DNA from: Bacillota bacterium
Lineage (GTDB): Bacteria; Bacillota; Clostridia; DSM-8532
Reading direction: 5' to 3'
Length of the DNA: 64,000 nt
Assembly (NCBI GenBank): GCA_023440865.1
Contig: JAEXRM010000045.1
Span: 1-64,000, forward strand
The position numbers were made by a program, and so were the translations under genes. Under the pieces are notes generated by a model, which saw only the letters and a program-made list of their open reading frames with translations, made no database searches and had not been told where the DNA came from. Below are positions 28,210 through 37,033 of this stretch, one piece after another. Every line of letters begins with the position of its first letter. Within the stretch, counting starts at the first letter, position 1.

Positions 28210-30084
28210 TCAGCGGATTCTCACGCCGAACAGCTTTTTGGCGTAGGAACCGACCACGATCATGTCCCCGTAGACGGCCGGCGAGGATTCGATGTTGCCG
28301 CCGAGGGATACCTTGTCCAGATCCTGGCCGGTCTTGGGGTCGAACAGGCGCAGGTACCCGTCGTAACCGCACACCAGCCCGTATGTCTTCCCCTCCTGTG
28401 ACAGCAGGTCGACGGGCGAGCTCCAGCTGTAGGATGGCAGATCGCGTTCCCACACCTTCGCACCCGTTTTTTTGTCGAGGGCGAGCAGTTTTCCGGAGGA
28501 GTTGGAGCCGGTCAGCGCGATGTTGAAGATCAGCAGGTCGGCGATGTCGTCCTTGCCAACCAGCGGTGTGGCGAGGGCGCCACCGTTGATGTAGTACTGG
28601 TAGATGCAGGGGACGTCGACCTGCCAGATCAGCCGCCCCGTTTTCGCGTCGTACTTGCGGATGTTGCAGTTCTCTTTGGTCACCTTTCCGCCCTGGGAGC
28701 GCTTGTCGATTTCGTTGGCGGTATAGAGGAACACGCCTTCGGCCGTTTCCTCGATGACGGTCGTGCAGTCTGTGTCATCGCCGGTTTCGACGAACCAGAC
28801 CGGCTTCATGGTGTTCAGGTCCAGGCACTGCAAGACCCCACCGTTGTCGGCGAAATACAGGAAGTGGTCCCAGGCCGCCGGCGAACTCTCGATGCCGAGT
28901 TCGTCGTTGCCGGACACATGATACCGGTACTTCGTCAGCTGCGGCGCAAGGGAGAGGGTCTTGGCCTCCGGGTCATACTGCGTGTTCAGCTTCACCTTGT
29001 AGACAAGGCCGTTCTCGCCGCACTCGATGAGGGTGTCGCTTTTGGCGTCCACCAGCCCCGACGAGTCGAACGCGCCCCAGGGGCGGAACGCCATCGGATC
29101 GCGGCCGAGGATGCCGTAGATCTCAGTCTGGTCAAGCAGGTTGAAGATGCGGTACTTGAACTCCGTCACCTTTTTCCCGTTCTCGTTCAGTCCCTGTCCC
29201 GTGTACAGGAGCGGGTAGCCGCGCGGGTCGATGACGCCCGTGCCCTTGAAGGGATACCCGACCGTGATCTTTTCGCGCGTGGGCTTGCCGGTATCCAGGT
29301 CGAGGAAATAGATGTTGCCGTCGAGCGTGGGGTAGACCACTTCGACCAGATCCTTCGCCTTGGCTTCCTCGGACAGGTTCATTGCCTTGCGGGTGGCCTC
29401 GGCCCAGTGGACGAGCAGGGGTTGGCCCGTCCAGCCCGTGCCGGGCCAGTAGCTCTCCGTGGTGGAGATGGCCCCGGTGGGGCTTTCCCAGACGATTTCA
29501 AGCTTCTTTTCCGTGATGGTTCGGGAACCGGCCGAGGGTGCGCTGCGCCATGGGTTGCCCCGGAAGGTCAGGACGCCGTCGACATCCGAATACGTATCGG
29601 CTGTACCGAAGGACACGGCAGGACCGGCATGCTGCGCGGGCTGGTTGTTCTGGAGGATCCACGAATCCATCGTGCGGCCATTGGACTCCGTGCGAAGGGC
29701 CGCATCCGGGAAGGCGTTCGTTCCATCGAAGTTCGCCGGCGTTTCCCAGGACATGCGGATGAGCGCGGGATCGGTCGATTCGGGTTCCATCGGTTCCGGC
29801 GTGGGCATGGGCGTCGGTTCGGGTGTGGGGGTCGGCGTGGCGGATCCGCCGGGTGCCGTCACGTCGGAACCGTCTGCCGGAGTGCTCCCGGAAGCGGCCG
29901 TTCCCGCGGTGGCCGGCGCGGAAGCGGAGGTGCCGGCAGCGAAGAGGCCTTGCTTGCCAAACAGCGCCCGCCCGGCGAAGAACAGGAGGGCGGCGACGAC
30001 GGCCAGCGTCAGCAGGGCAACCACGCCCTTGGCCGGATTGAAGCGGCGCCGCCGCCGGTATCGGGTGGTTCTTCTGTAACTCAT
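28210..30084 (-). CDS. Membrane-anchored PQQ-repeat (beta-propeller) protein, paralog 1
   Basis: 624 residues; ATG at 30084 overlaps the stop of the beta-lactamase-fold gene (ATGA) and has GGAGG seven bases upstream. The N-terminus is very Arg-rich (YRRTTRYRRRRRF), then one TM (about 20-42), a Thr/Pro linker (TPTPTPEPTPMPTPEP near 85-100) and a beta-propeller domain. Blade motifs: DGNIYFLDLDTGK, GVLQCLDLNTMKPVW, IRKYDAKTGRLIWQV, GKLLALDKKTGAKVWER and GYLRLFDPKTGQD. Two shared landmarks with paralog 2 are TGWTGQPLLVHWAEATRK and VPCIYQYYINGGALATPLV. The 77-base gap to paralog 2 has no promoter seen. Confidence 0.88.
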   Translation of the reverse strand: MSYRRTTRYRRRRRFNPAKGVVALLTLAVVAALLFFAGRALFGKQGLFAAGTSASAPATAGTAASGSTPADGSDVTAPGGSATPTPTPEPTPMPTPEPMEPESTDPALIRMSWETPANFDGTNAFPDAALRTESNGRTMDSWILQNNQPAQHAGPAVSFGTADTYSDVDGVLTFRGNPWRSAPSAGSRTITEKKLEIVWESPTGAISTTESYWPGTGWTGQPLLVHWAEATRKAMNLSEEAKAKDLVEVVYPTLDGNIYFLDLDTGKPTREKITVGYPFKGTGVIDPRGYPLLYTGQGLNENGKKVTEFKYRIFNLLDQTEIYGILGRDPMAFRPWGAFDSSGLVDAKSDTLIECGENGLVYKVKLNTQYDPEAKTLSLAPQLTKYRYHVSGNDELGIESSPAAWDHFLYFADNGGVLQCLDLNTMKPVWFVETGDDTDCTTVIEETAEGVFLYTANEIDKRSQGGKVTKENCNIRKYDAKTGRLIWQVDVPCIYQYYINGGALATPLVGKDDIADLLIFNIALTGSNSSGKLLALDKKTGAKVWERDLPSYSWSSPVDLLSQEGKTYGLVCGYDGYLRLFDPKTGQDLDKVSLGGNIESSPAVYGDMIVVGSYAKKLFGVRIR

Positions 30085-31208
30085 GGCTGTGCCTCCAGAT
30101 GGTCGTAGATCATGCGCGAGAGCTTGGCGATGTTGCGGCAGGCCGCGTCGAAGTCGACATCCGCGGTCATGACCGACAGCACGTAGGGCTGGCTTGCGAA
30201 CACGATGCCGACGTCATTGGCCGTGCGTGTCTGGTTGCCGATCTTGTGGGCCACCTTCACTTCCTTGGGCAGCTGGCCGTTGATGCGCTCGTTCCAGTCC
30301 GTGTTTTCCAGATAGTCGATGAGCTCGCCGGCAACGGCGGGATTCTCGTAATAGAATTGGTAGAGGTCGACCGCGACGTTCGCCATGTCGGCCGGGCAGG
30401 AGCGGTGGCGCTTGTCGTATTCGACCACGCCGCCCAGATCGCGCAGGTACTGGCGGATGTCCTCGATGTCGAGCAGCCGGATGATCATGTTGATGCCGCA
30501 GTTGTCGCTGTGGATGACAGAGTATTTGCTGGTGGTGCGCACGGTGTATTCGGTGCCGAACGGATCGCGCTGGATGATGCCGGTGCCGGACTCGAAGTCC
30601 TCCTGAAGATACGCAAGCTTCATTTCCGGATCGATCTCGCCGGCGGCGATGCGCTTCCACAGCAGCACGTTCATGGGAAACTTCGAGGTGGAGGCGGCGA
30701 TGTACTGCTGTGTGTCATTGATACCGAAGCGTTCGCCCGTTGCCAGGTTCACGAAGGTCACACCATAGGTGCCCGGAAATGTGCCGATCATGTCGGAAAC
30801 CTTCCGCCTGAGCGTGTCGACGTCGGCTCGCGCCGCAACCGAGGCAAAGGCAGGCATGTTCTCGTGGCCCGGCGCACGTTGGACGACATCCGGCGTCGGC
30901 GCGGGTGTCGGCGTGGGTGACGGCGTCGGCGTGGGCGACGGTTCCGCCGTCGGTGTCGCCGAGGGCGCGGCGGGCGCGGTTGCGGTGGCACCCGACGGGG
31001 AAGCGGCCGGCGTTGTGGCGGATGGGGAAGTGGCGGGCGCATCCCCGCTCCGTGCGAACCAGGTCGCGGGCTTCACAACGCCGGTGAGCAGGAGAACGAG
31101 AAACACAAGGAGCAGGAGAAGGAGGACGGACAGGACGCGCATGCCTGCCCTGTCCTTGCGGTATACGGCCTTTCTGCGATACGATGTGCTGCGGGTCCGG
31201 TGCTGCAT
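30081..31208 (-). CDS. Membrane-anchored class A beta-lactamase-fold serine hydrolase
   Basis: 375 residues from ATG at 31208, with AAAGG ten bases upstream. It has an Arg/Lys-rich cytoplasmic tail, one TM helix (about 23-44) and an Ala/Ser/Thr/Pro linker ending in SPTPTPSPTPTPAPTP (about 91-106). The hydrolase domain follows. Active-site motifs: Ser173 and Lys176 in STSK, SDN in HSDNCGIN, and HKIGNQ in the place of the KTG motif. It could be a penicillin-binding-protein-like peptidase or esterase, or a beta-lactamase; anchoring and KIG make a simple resistance enzyme less certain. It is the first gene of the operon with the two PQQ-repeat proteins. Confidence 0.88.
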   Translation of the reverse strand: MQHRTRSTSYRRKAVYRKDRAGMRVLSVLLLLLLVFLVLLLTGVVKPATWFARSGDAPATSPSATTPAASPSGATATAPAAPSATPTAEPSPTPTPSPTPTPAPTPDVVQRAPGHENMPAFASVAARADVDTLRRKVSDMIGTFPGTYGVTFVNLATGERFGINDTQQYIAASTSKFPMNVLLWKRIAAGEIDPEMKLAYLQEDFESGTGIIQRDPFGTEYTVRTTSKYSVIHSDNCGINMIIRLLDIEDIRQYLRDLGGVVEYDKRHRSCPADMANVAVDLYQFYYENPAVAGELIDYLENTDWNERINGQLPKEVKVAHKIGNQTRTANDVGIVFASQPYVLSVMTADVDFDAACRNIAKLSRMIYDHLEAQP

Positions 31209-31301
31209 GGATTCTGCCTTTCCCGGCCGGGACACCTGCCACGGCCGCCCGTGCCAGGCAACCTGAGCGCGGGATGTATCCTTGGTTGGCGCCGGTCGCC
31301 G

Positions 31302-31343
31302 CCCTTTCCGATGCCGGCATGGGGATGCCGGCATCGGAAAGGG
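31302..31343 (-). other. Perfect 19-bp leader hairpin of the envelope operon
   Basis: Arms 31302-31320 and 31325-31343 are perfectly complementary with a four-base loop (GGGG on the plus strand). It lies about 20 bases after the predicted transcription start and about 95 before the start codon. No T-run follows on the minus strand, so it is not a normal terminator. It may stabilise the mRNA or bind a regulator. Confidence 0.8.
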
Positions 31344-31369
31344 TGTGCGAAATGCGTGCAAACTACTTT

Positions 31370-31398
31370 ATTATACTTGTCCGTCCCCGTGCGGGCAA
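31370..31398 (-). promoter_or_regulatory. Promoter of the hydrolase/PQQ-repeat operon
   Basis: Minus-strand TTGCCC (31393-31398), 17-bp spacer, TATAAT (31370-31375). It is back to back with the rplU promoter, 18 bp apart. Confidence 0.82.
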
Positions 31399-31416
31399 CC
31401 TCGTTCGGATTGCGCG

Positions 31417-31445
31417 TTGACTTTCGACATTCCCTGTGCTATCAT
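31417..31445 (+). promoter_or_regulatory. Promoter of rplU-prp-rpmA
   Basis: TTGACT (31417-31422), 17-bp spacer, TATCAT (31440-31445). The leader of about 100 bases before rplU can form a CATG-loop hairpin and sits where many Bacillota carry an L21 leader; identity as that RNA was not established. Confidence 0.82.
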
Positions 31446-31549
31446 CATACGGCAACCGCTCTGAAGAGGGATGCATGTCTTGGGGCATGCGACGAAACCG
31501 GCTTGACGCCGTCCCTGCGAAGGCGAGATTGGTAGGAGGAGGTGCAACC

Positions 31550-31861
31550 ATGTACGCAATCATCGAGACAGGCGGAAAACAGTACAAGGTGCAGGAGGGC
31601 GACATCGTGTTCGTGGAGAAGATCTCCGCGAACGAGGGTGACGCCTTCGTGTTCGACAAGGTGCTGGCGGTTTCCGGCGAAGGTACGCTCAAGACCGGCA
31701 AGCCCACCGTCGACGGAGCTTCCGTCACGGCAAAGGTGCTCGCCCACGGCAAGGGAAAGAAGATCATCATCTTCAAGTACAAGGCCAAGAAGACCGAGCG
31801 TCGCAAGAATGGTCACAGACAACCGTACACCCGCGTCCAGATCCAGACGATCCAGGCCTGA
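31550..31861 (+). CDS. rplU: Ribosomal protein bL21
   Basis: 103 residues, the standard length, starting [14 protein letters not shown], with AGGAGG nine bases upstream. It binds 23S rRNA in the large subunit. Signature residues [16 protein letters not shown] are near the C-terminus. First gene of the rplU-prp-rpmA cluster; seven bases separate it from prp. Confidence 0.98.
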   Translation: MYAIIETGGKQYKVQEGDIVFVEKISANEGDAFVFDKVLAVSGEGTLKTGKPTVDGASVTAKVLAHGKGKKIIIFKYKAKKTERRKNGHRQPYTRVQIQTIQA

Positions 31862-31868
31862 ACCGACC

Positions 31869-32198
31869 ATGACGAACGTCAGGGTCGACCGCCGGAGCGG
31901 AAAGGTCATCGGGTTTCGCATCAAGGGCCATGCGGGGGCGCACGGCGAAGGGGAATACGACATGGTCTGCGCGGCCATTTCGGGCATCACCTTCACGGCA
32001 CTCGGCGCATTGGAGGCGATGTGCGGCATCGACACCCACACGGAAAAGGGCGACTGCATCGACATGAAGCTGCCCGCCGTGCTGGAGGAGGCCGTCCGGT
32101 ACAAGGCGGAAATCATCCTGGAAGCCATGGAAATTGGATTGAAGCAGATTGAAGCGCAGTATCCGCGGTACATCCGCACAGTTTGCAAGGAGGTGTAA
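31869..32198 (+). CDS. prp: Ribosomal-processing cysteine protease Prp
   Basis: 109 residues. The ATG at 31869 is chosen because it matches the family N-terminus. It removes the N-terminal extension of bL27 before assembly into the ribosome. The catalytic pair is His21 (KGHAG) and Cys34 (DMVCAAIS). It sits between rplU and rpmA, as in all Bacillota that have this system, and its substrate is encoded four bases downstream. Confidence 0.96.
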   Translation: MTNVRVDRRSGKVIGFRIKGHAGAHGEGEYDMVCAAISGITFTALGALEAMCGIDTHTEKGDCIDMKLPAVLEEAVRYKAEIILEAMEIGLKQIEAQYPRYIRTVCKEV

Positions 32199-32201
32199 CC
32201 C

Positions 32202-32477
32202 ATGATTCGTATCAATCTTCAGTTCTTCGCCCACAAAAAGGGCGTCGGCAGCACGAAGAACGGCCGCGACAGCGAATCGAAGCGTCTGGGCGTGAAGCGC
32301 GCCGACGGTCAGGCCGTCGTTGCGGGCAACATTCTGGTTCGCCAGAGAGGCACCCACATCCATCCCGGCACGAACGTCGGCATCGGCCGCGATGACACCC
32401 TGTTCGCCCTGGTGGACGGCAAGGTCAAGTTCGAGCGTCTCGACAAGACCCGCAAGAAGGTCAGCGTGTACGCGTAA
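32202..32477 (+). CDS. rpmA: Ribosomal protein bL27 with cleavable N-terminus
   Basis: 91 residues with AAGGAGG upstream. Residues 1-9 (MIRINLQFF) form the Prp-cleaved extension; the mature protein begins [15 protein letters not shown]. bL27 reaches the peptidyl-transferase centre with that N-terminus, so removal of the extension is needed for function. The rest is the normal bL27 beta-barrel ([11 protein letters not shown]). Confidence 0.98.
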   Translation: MIRINLQFFAHKKGVGSTKNGRDSESKRLGVKRADGQAVVAGNILVRQRGTHIHPGTNVGIGRDDTLFALVDGKVKFERLDKTRKKVSVYA

Positions 32478-32556
32478 CGCGTCGAACGGCACGCACCATC
32501 GAGCGTACGGAAGAGTGGTTCCAGCCCGACAGCGGGCACAATCGACGGAATCGGGA

Positions 32557-32582
32557 AGGGCTGTCTCGCAAGAGGCAGCCCT
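32557..32582 (+). terminator. Hairpin between rpmA and obg
   Basis: 11-bp stem (AGGGCTGTCTC/GAGGCAGCCCT, one G-T pair) with a GCAA tetraloop, followed by only a weak T-rich tract. Possibly a partial terminator or processing site. Confidence 0.6.
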
Positions 32583-32605
32583 CTGTTCGTCACGGAGGAG
32601 AATCC

Positions 32606-33883
32606 ATGTTCATCGATCTTGCGGAGATTCATGTGAAGGCAGGCAACGGCGGACCCGGCAAGGTGTCGTTCGCGCGTTTCAAGTACGTGCCCAACGGGGG
32701 GCCGGACGGCGGCGACGGCGGCAACGGCGGCAGCATTGTGTTCGAGGTGGATCTTGGCCTGCGCACACTCGTTGATTTCCGGTACAAGCGAAAGTACCGT
32801 GCGGAGGACGGGGGCAAGGGCGAAAACATGAACATGACCGGCCGGAATGCGAAGGACCTCGTCGTCAAGGTGCCGCGGGGCACCCTTGTCCGCGACAAGG
32901 AAACCGGCCTGATTCTTGCCGATCTTTCGGGTGAGACGCAGCGCGAGGTCATCTGTCGCGGCGGCAAGGGCGGCTGGGGCAACCAGCATTTCGCCACGCC
33001 AACCCGGCAGATTCCGAATTTCGCGCATCCCGGCACTCCGGGCGTGGAGCGGACGATCATCCTCGAACTCAAGACACTGGCGGATGTGGGCCTGGTGGGC
33101 TTCCCGAACGCCGGCAAATCCACGCTCATCTCCGCCGTGTCCGCCGCCAAGCCCAAGATCGCGAACTACCCCTTCACGACCCTCACACCCGTGTTGGGCA
33201 TCGTGTCGGTCGGACCGGGTGAAAGCTTCGCCATGGCGGACATCCCGGGCCTCATCGAGGGGGCACACGAGGGCGTCGGCCTTGGCCACGCGTTCCTGCG
33301 GCACGTCGAGCGCACCCGTCTGCTGCTGCATGTGGTGGATGTCGCCGAAACCGAAGGACGCGACGCACTGGAGGACTTCGAGGTCATCAACCGCGAACTG
33401 GCCCTCTATGACGAAACCCTTGGGAATCGTCCGCAGATCGTCGTGGCGAACAAGGTCGACGCGGTCGAGGAGCCCGAGCGGCTCGAGCGGTTCGTGGAAG
33501 CCGTGAAGGCACGGGGGTTCGAGGTCTTTACGGTGTCGGCTGCCACGAGCGAGGGCCTCAAGGAGCTCGTGCGTCGGACCGCGGACCTGCTCAAGACCCT
33601 GCCCGAGATCGCAACCTTCGAGGCGGTCAGCCCCGAGGCGCTGCTCGCCGCCCAGGTGGCGCAAGCCCCGTTCGACATCCGCAACGAGAACGGTGTCTAC
33701 GTCGTCGAGGGACCGTGGGTCGACCGGGTGCTCGGCACGATCAACCTCGATGACGAGGAGTCGCTGCAATACTTCCAGCGCATGATGCGTACCGGCGGCA
33801 TCATCGACGCGCTTTACGCCAAGGGCGTCAAGGAGGGCGACACAGTCCGCATGGGCGGCACGGAGTTCGACTTCATGGATTAG
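32606..33883 (+). CDS. obg: Obg/CgtA GTPase
   Basis: 425 residues with GGAGG upstream. It assists late assembly of the 50S subunit and links to stress signalling. The N-terminal Gly-rich Obg fold spans ~1-158 ([14 protein letters not shown]). The GTPase domain follows with [20 protein letters not shown] and NKVD. A C-terminal Obg_C domain (about 345-425) is present, as in Bacillus-type Obg. Follows rpmA, the common order in many bacteria. Confidence 0.97.
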   Translation: MFIDLAEIHVKAGNGGPGKVSFARFKYVPNGGPDGGDGGNGGSIVFEVDLGLRTLVDFRYKRKYRAEDGGKGENMNMTGRNAKDLVVKVPRGTLVRDKETGLILADLSGETQREVICRGGKGGWGNQHFATPTRQIPNFAHPGTPGVERTIILELKTLADVGLVGFPNAGKSTLISAVSAAKPKIANYPFTTLTPVLGIVSVGPGESFAMADIPGLIEGAHEGVGLGHAFLRHVERTRLLLHVVDVAETEGRDALEDFEVINRELALYDETLGNRPQIVVANKVDAVEEPERLERFVEAVKARGFEVFTVSAATSEGLKELVRRTADLLKTLPEIATFEAVSPEALLAAQVAQAPFDIRNENGVYVVEGPWVDRVLGTINLDDEESLQYFQRMMRTGGIIDALYAKGVKEGDTVRMGGTEFDFMD

Positions 33884-33943
33884 GGTGCCGAGACGCGATA
33901 CCCTTGCCACAGCGCGGCATTCGACCGCGGGAAAGAGAGACAC

Positions 33944-34270
33944 ATGCTCACCAGCAAACAGCGCAGTTATCTCAAGAGTCTTGCCAATTCCCTTCCCGCC
34001 TTGTTCCAGGTGGGCAAGGGCGGTGTTGGCGAGGCCATGGTCAAGCAGTTCGACGAGGTGCTCGAGGCACGAGAGCTCATCAAGGCCAGTGTTCTGCGCA
34101 ACTCGCTGTACAGCGCCAGGGAAGCGGCCGAGGAGATTGCAGCCGCGACCGGCGCCGATGTCGTGTCCGTGATCGGCAACCGGTTCACGCTCTACCGCCC
34201 GTCACGCGAGAACCCGGTCATCGAGCTGCCAAGCGACCGGCCGGCCCGGGGAGGCGCCCGCCGCAGGTAG
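33944..34270 (+). CDS. yhbY: YhbY-type RNA-binding protein (CRM domain)
   Basis: 108 residues starting [15 protein letters not shown], with GGGAAAGAGAG upstream. It has one CRM domain with the GxxG loop in [11 protein letters not shown] and the terminal strand GNRFTLYR. Family members bind pre-50S particles. Position after obg supports a role in ribosome assembly. The last ~15 residues are basic and variable. Confidence 0.92.
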   Translation: MLTSKQRSYLKSLANSLPALFQVGKGGVGEAMVKQFDEVLEARELIKASVLRNSLYSAREAAEEIAAATGADVVSVIGNRFTLYRPSRENPVIELPSDRPARGGARRR

Positions 34271-34384
34271 CATGTCGCGGCGCGTGATGACCGGAAATGT
34301 CCGCCGTCGGATTCCGATGGCTGGTAAACTGTGCCCGCATGGCGTATGATGGAAAAAACCCGACATGCACGGAGGCACGGGAAC

Positions 34385-34846
34385 ATGCGCAAGATCCGCG
34401 TCATCAACGGTCCCAATCTCAATCTGCTCGGCCAGCGCGAACCGGGCGTCTACGGCGCGAAAACGCTGGCGGACCTCGAAACGGCCCTCGATCTGGAAGC
34501 GGCCTCGATCGGCGTCGAGGTGGACTTCCACCAGTCCAATTATGAGGGTGACATCATCGAAGCCATCCACGACTGCCGTGGGAAGGGCATCGAAGCGATC
34601 ATCATCAATCCGGGCGCGTTCACCCACTACAGCTATGCCATCCGTGACGCGATCGCGGGAACCGGTGTCCCCGCGGTCGAGGTGCACATCTCGAATGTGC
34701 ATGCGCGCGAGGCGTTCCGGCACCAGTCGGTGATCGCTCCGGTCTGTCTCGGGCAGATCTGCGGTTTGGGATTCGACAGCTATTCGGCGGCGCTGTTCGT
34801 GCTGGCGCGCCGCATCACCGGCGAGGCAGGCGCCCTGCGGCATTGA
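34385..34846 (+). CDS. aroQ: Type II 3-dehydroquinate dehydratase
   Basis: 153 residues starting MRKIRVINGPNLNLLGQREP, with GGAGG about ten bases upstream. It performs the third step of the shikimate pathway. Active-site features: Tyr of GVYG in the flexible lid, NPGAFTHYSYAI, and the catalytic His in EVHISN. The dodecamer-forming fold is of normal length. The aminopeptidase gene begins eight bases after the stop, in the aroQ-pepP-efp order common in Bacillota. Confidence 0.97.
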   Translation: MRKIRVINGPNLNLLGQREPGVYGAKTLADLETALDLEAASIGVEVDFHQSNYEGDIIEAIHDCRGKGIEAIIINPGAFTHYSYAIRDAIAGTGVPAVEVHISNVHAREAFRHQSVIAPVCLGQICGLGFDSYSAALFVLARRITGEAGALRH

Positions 34847-34854
34847 GGGCGCGC

Positions 34855-35922
34855 ATGCTGGCTGTCCGCTCCCTTCTGGAGCGGTTCAGGCTTGACGGCA
34901 TCCTGCTCTCGGGACGGCCGGCGACCGCCTGGCTGTCCGGATTTACCGGCAGTACATCTTTGCTGCTCATATCCCGACATGACGCCTGGCTGGTTGTGGA
35001 CTTCCGCTATGCGCTCGCCGCCCGACGGCAGGTCTTTCCCGGCATTGGGGTCGTCACCTTTGATGATGCTTATCCGGATGCGCTGGAACGTCTCCTGGCC
35101 CGACACGGCATCCGGGTCCTCGGCTTTGAGAGCGAAGCGATGACTGTCAGCGAGTACGATCGTTTTCGGGAGCGGCTGCGCACGCCATCGAGGTACCTCG
35201 GCATCGCGGGGGAGATTGCGGAATTGCGTGCGTGCAAGGATTCCGCGGAACTCGAAGCCATCCGGACGGCTGCCGGCATCGCGGATGCGGCATTTGCCGA
35301 CGTGTTGCCGCTGATCCGCCCCGGCATGACGGAATACGCACTCGCGGCGGAAATCGAGTACCGCATGCGGCTGCATGGCGCGCATGGCGTCGCCTTTCCG
35401 ACCATTGTCGCATCGGGGCCGAATGCGGCGCTGCCGCACGCGGAGGTGTCGGACCGGGCCTTCGGACCAGGTGACGCCATCCTGGTCGATTGCGGCGCGC
35501 AACGCGGCGGGTACCGTTCCGACATGACGCGCACCGTCTTTCTGGGCGAACCGTCCGAAGCGCTGCGGAACATCTACAGCATCGTGCTGCAAGCCCAGCG
35601 TGCGGCGGCTGCCGCGATCCGGCCCGGCATGACGGGCAATGCGGCGGACGCCGTTGCGCGCGGCATCATCGCGGAGGCAGGATTTGCATCGTGCTTCGGA
35701 CACAGCCTGGGGCACGGGGTCGGTCTCGAGATCCACGAGGAGCCCCGGCTGTCCGTACCCTCGAAGGACGTGCTCGAGGCAGGCATGGTGTTCACCGTGG
35801 AACCCGGCATTTACCTCGAGGGCATCGGCGGCGTGCGCATCGAGGACATGGGCGTGCTGACAGGCGACGGCTTCCGCAGCTTCACCCGCGCGCCCACGGG
35901 CATCACGGTGCTGCCCGTGTGA
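34855..35922 (+). CDS. Xaa-Pro aminopeptidase (M24)
   Basis: 355 residues from ATG at 34855, with GAGGG six bases upstream; a TTG overlapping the aroQ stop is a less likely start. It has an N-terminal creatinase-like domain (1-125) and a pita-bread domain. Metal ligands are visible in VDCGAQRGGYRSDMTRT (two Asp), the His of GHSLGHGVGLEIHE, and Glu residues in TVEPGIYLEG and RIEDMG. It releases N-terminal residues before proline. In this neighbourhood it is usually named PepP or YqhT. Confidence 0.94.
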   Translation: MLAVRSLLERFRLDGILLSGRPATAWLSGFTGSTSLLLISRHDAWLVVDFRYALAARRQVFPGIGVVTFDDAYPDALERLLARHGIRVLGFESEAMTVSEYDRFRERLRTPSRYLGIAGEIAELRACKDSAELEAIRTAAGIADAAFADVLPLIRPGMTEYALAAEIEYRMRLHGAHGVAFPTIVASGPNAALPHAEVSDRAFGPGDAILVDCGAQRGGYRSDMTRTVFLGEPSEALRNIYSIVLQAQRAAAAAIRPGMTGNAADAVARGIIAEAGFASCFGHSLGHGVGLEIHEEPRLSVPSKDVLEAGMVFTVEPGIYLEGIGGVRIEDMGVLTGDGFRSFTRAPTGITVLPV

Positions 35923-36102
35923 AACGGCATCCGCCCCCATGCGGATGCCGGCCCCCCCTTGCGCCACACGCGGTTATCCAGTAGAATGTATGGGCGTGGG
36001 CAGACATGCCTGTTCTTTTTGTGTCCGCAGGTTCCCGTCGGAATCCGGCACGCCGGCCAGACGCCGGTCAACAAGCAACTGTGTGAGAGGATGGTTCCAA
36101 GT

Positions 36103-36660
36103 ATGATTTTTGCAGGCGATTTCCGGAACAACGTGACCTTTGAAATGGACGGATCGGTCTTCCAGATCATCGAGTTCCAGCACGTCAAGCCTGGCAAGGG
36201 TGCCGCGTTCGTCCGCACGAAGATCCGCAATGTCATTACCGGATCCACCGTCGAGCGCACGTTCAATCCCACCGACAAGTTCGAGAAGGCCTCCATCAGC
36301 CGTCGCGACATGCAGTACCTGTACCAGGACGGCGACCTGTTCTACTTCATGGACGAGGAAACCTACGAGCAGATTCCGCTCAACGCCGGCAGCATCGGCG
36401 ACGCGCTGAAGTTCTGCAAGGAGAACGCCGTCTGCAAGGTCATGTTCTTCAAGGAGCAGTGCATCGGCGTCGAGCCGCCGACCTTTGTCGAGCTTGAAAT
36501 CACCGAGACCGAGCCGGGCTTCAAGGGCGACACCGCCACCGGCGCGAACAAGCCGGCCATCGTCGAGACCGGCGCCACCATCAAGGTGCCGCTGTTCGTC
36601 AATGTCGGCGAAAAGGTCCGCATCGACACCCGTACGGGCGAGTATCTCGAACGCGCATAA
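36103..36660 (+). CDS. efp: Elongation factor P
   Basis: 185 residues from ATG at 36103; an in-frame ATG at 36091 would add four residues and has a GAGAGG touching it, so 36103 with that site 12 bases away fits the family length better. It relieves ribosome stalling at polyproline. Lys32 at the tip of the loop [12 protein letters not shown] is the usual modification site. Three beta-barrel domains are complete, ending RTGEYLERA. Its presence suits this genome, which encodes many Pro-rich linkers. Confidence 0.97.
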   Translation: MIFAGDFRNNVTFEMDGSVFQIIEFQHVKPGKGAAFVRTKIRNVITGSTVERTFNPTDKFEKASISRRDMQYLYQDGDLFYFMDEETYEQIPLNAGSIGDALKFCKENAVCKVMFFKEQCIGVEPPTFVELEITETEPGFKGDTATGANKPAIVETGATIKVPLFVNVGEKVRIDTRTGEYLERA

Positions 36661-36714
36661 GGCGCATGGGATGGCGGCGTGAAGACCGTCGCTTCCCGCA
36701 ACCGCCGAAATGCA

Positions 36715-36743
36715 TTGCGTTCGCTCCCCGCGCCCTGTATAAT
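36715..36743 (+). promoter_or_regulatory. Promoter of the SRP RNA gene
   Basis: TTGCGT (36715-36720), 17-bp spacer, TATAAT (36738-36743). Start expected near 36750. Confidence 0.82.
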
Positions 36744-36749
36744 GAAAAA

Positions 36750-36934
36750 ACCGCGCACCCGTCCGGGCGCGCGGAGGGATGTGCCGGCCGGTGGCCGGGC
36801 CCTGCGCAATTCAGCGCCGTGAACCCCGTCAGGTCCGGAAGGAAGCAGCGGTAAGCGGTTCCCTGGGTGTGCCGCAGGTCTACCTGGTTGCCGACCGGTA
36901 CTTCCCTCCGCACGCACAGGACGGGTGCTTTTTT
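36750..36934 (+). ncRNA. ffs: Signal recognition particle RNA
   Basis: The conserved apical domain is clear at about 36830-36855 (GTCAGGTCCGGAAGGAAG, then CAGCGGTAAG). Flanking arms pair into a long rod: GCGGAGGGA (36771-36779) with TCCCTCCGC (36903-36911), and GCACCCGTCC (36755-36764) with GGACGGGTGC (36919-36928). Six T follow the last arm, so the closing helix also serves as terminator. The span of about 185 bases is longer than the ~110-base 4.5S type and shorter than the ~270-base Bacillus type. Location just before dnaX is typical. Ends are inferred from promoter and pairing. Confidence 0.92.
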
Positions 36935-37033
36935 GTGCCGGCGCACGCCGATCGGACGACGCGTTCTGGCCGCAGTCGTGCCGGTATGGTACACTGGTTC
37001 CAGCGCAAACCCGTTTCCCATGGAGGTGGGCTC

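Noticed and set aside
31452..31549. L21 leader RNA before rplU
   Set aside because: Position fits, but the conserved hairpin sequence could not be confirmed by eye, so it is mentioned only within the promoter entry.
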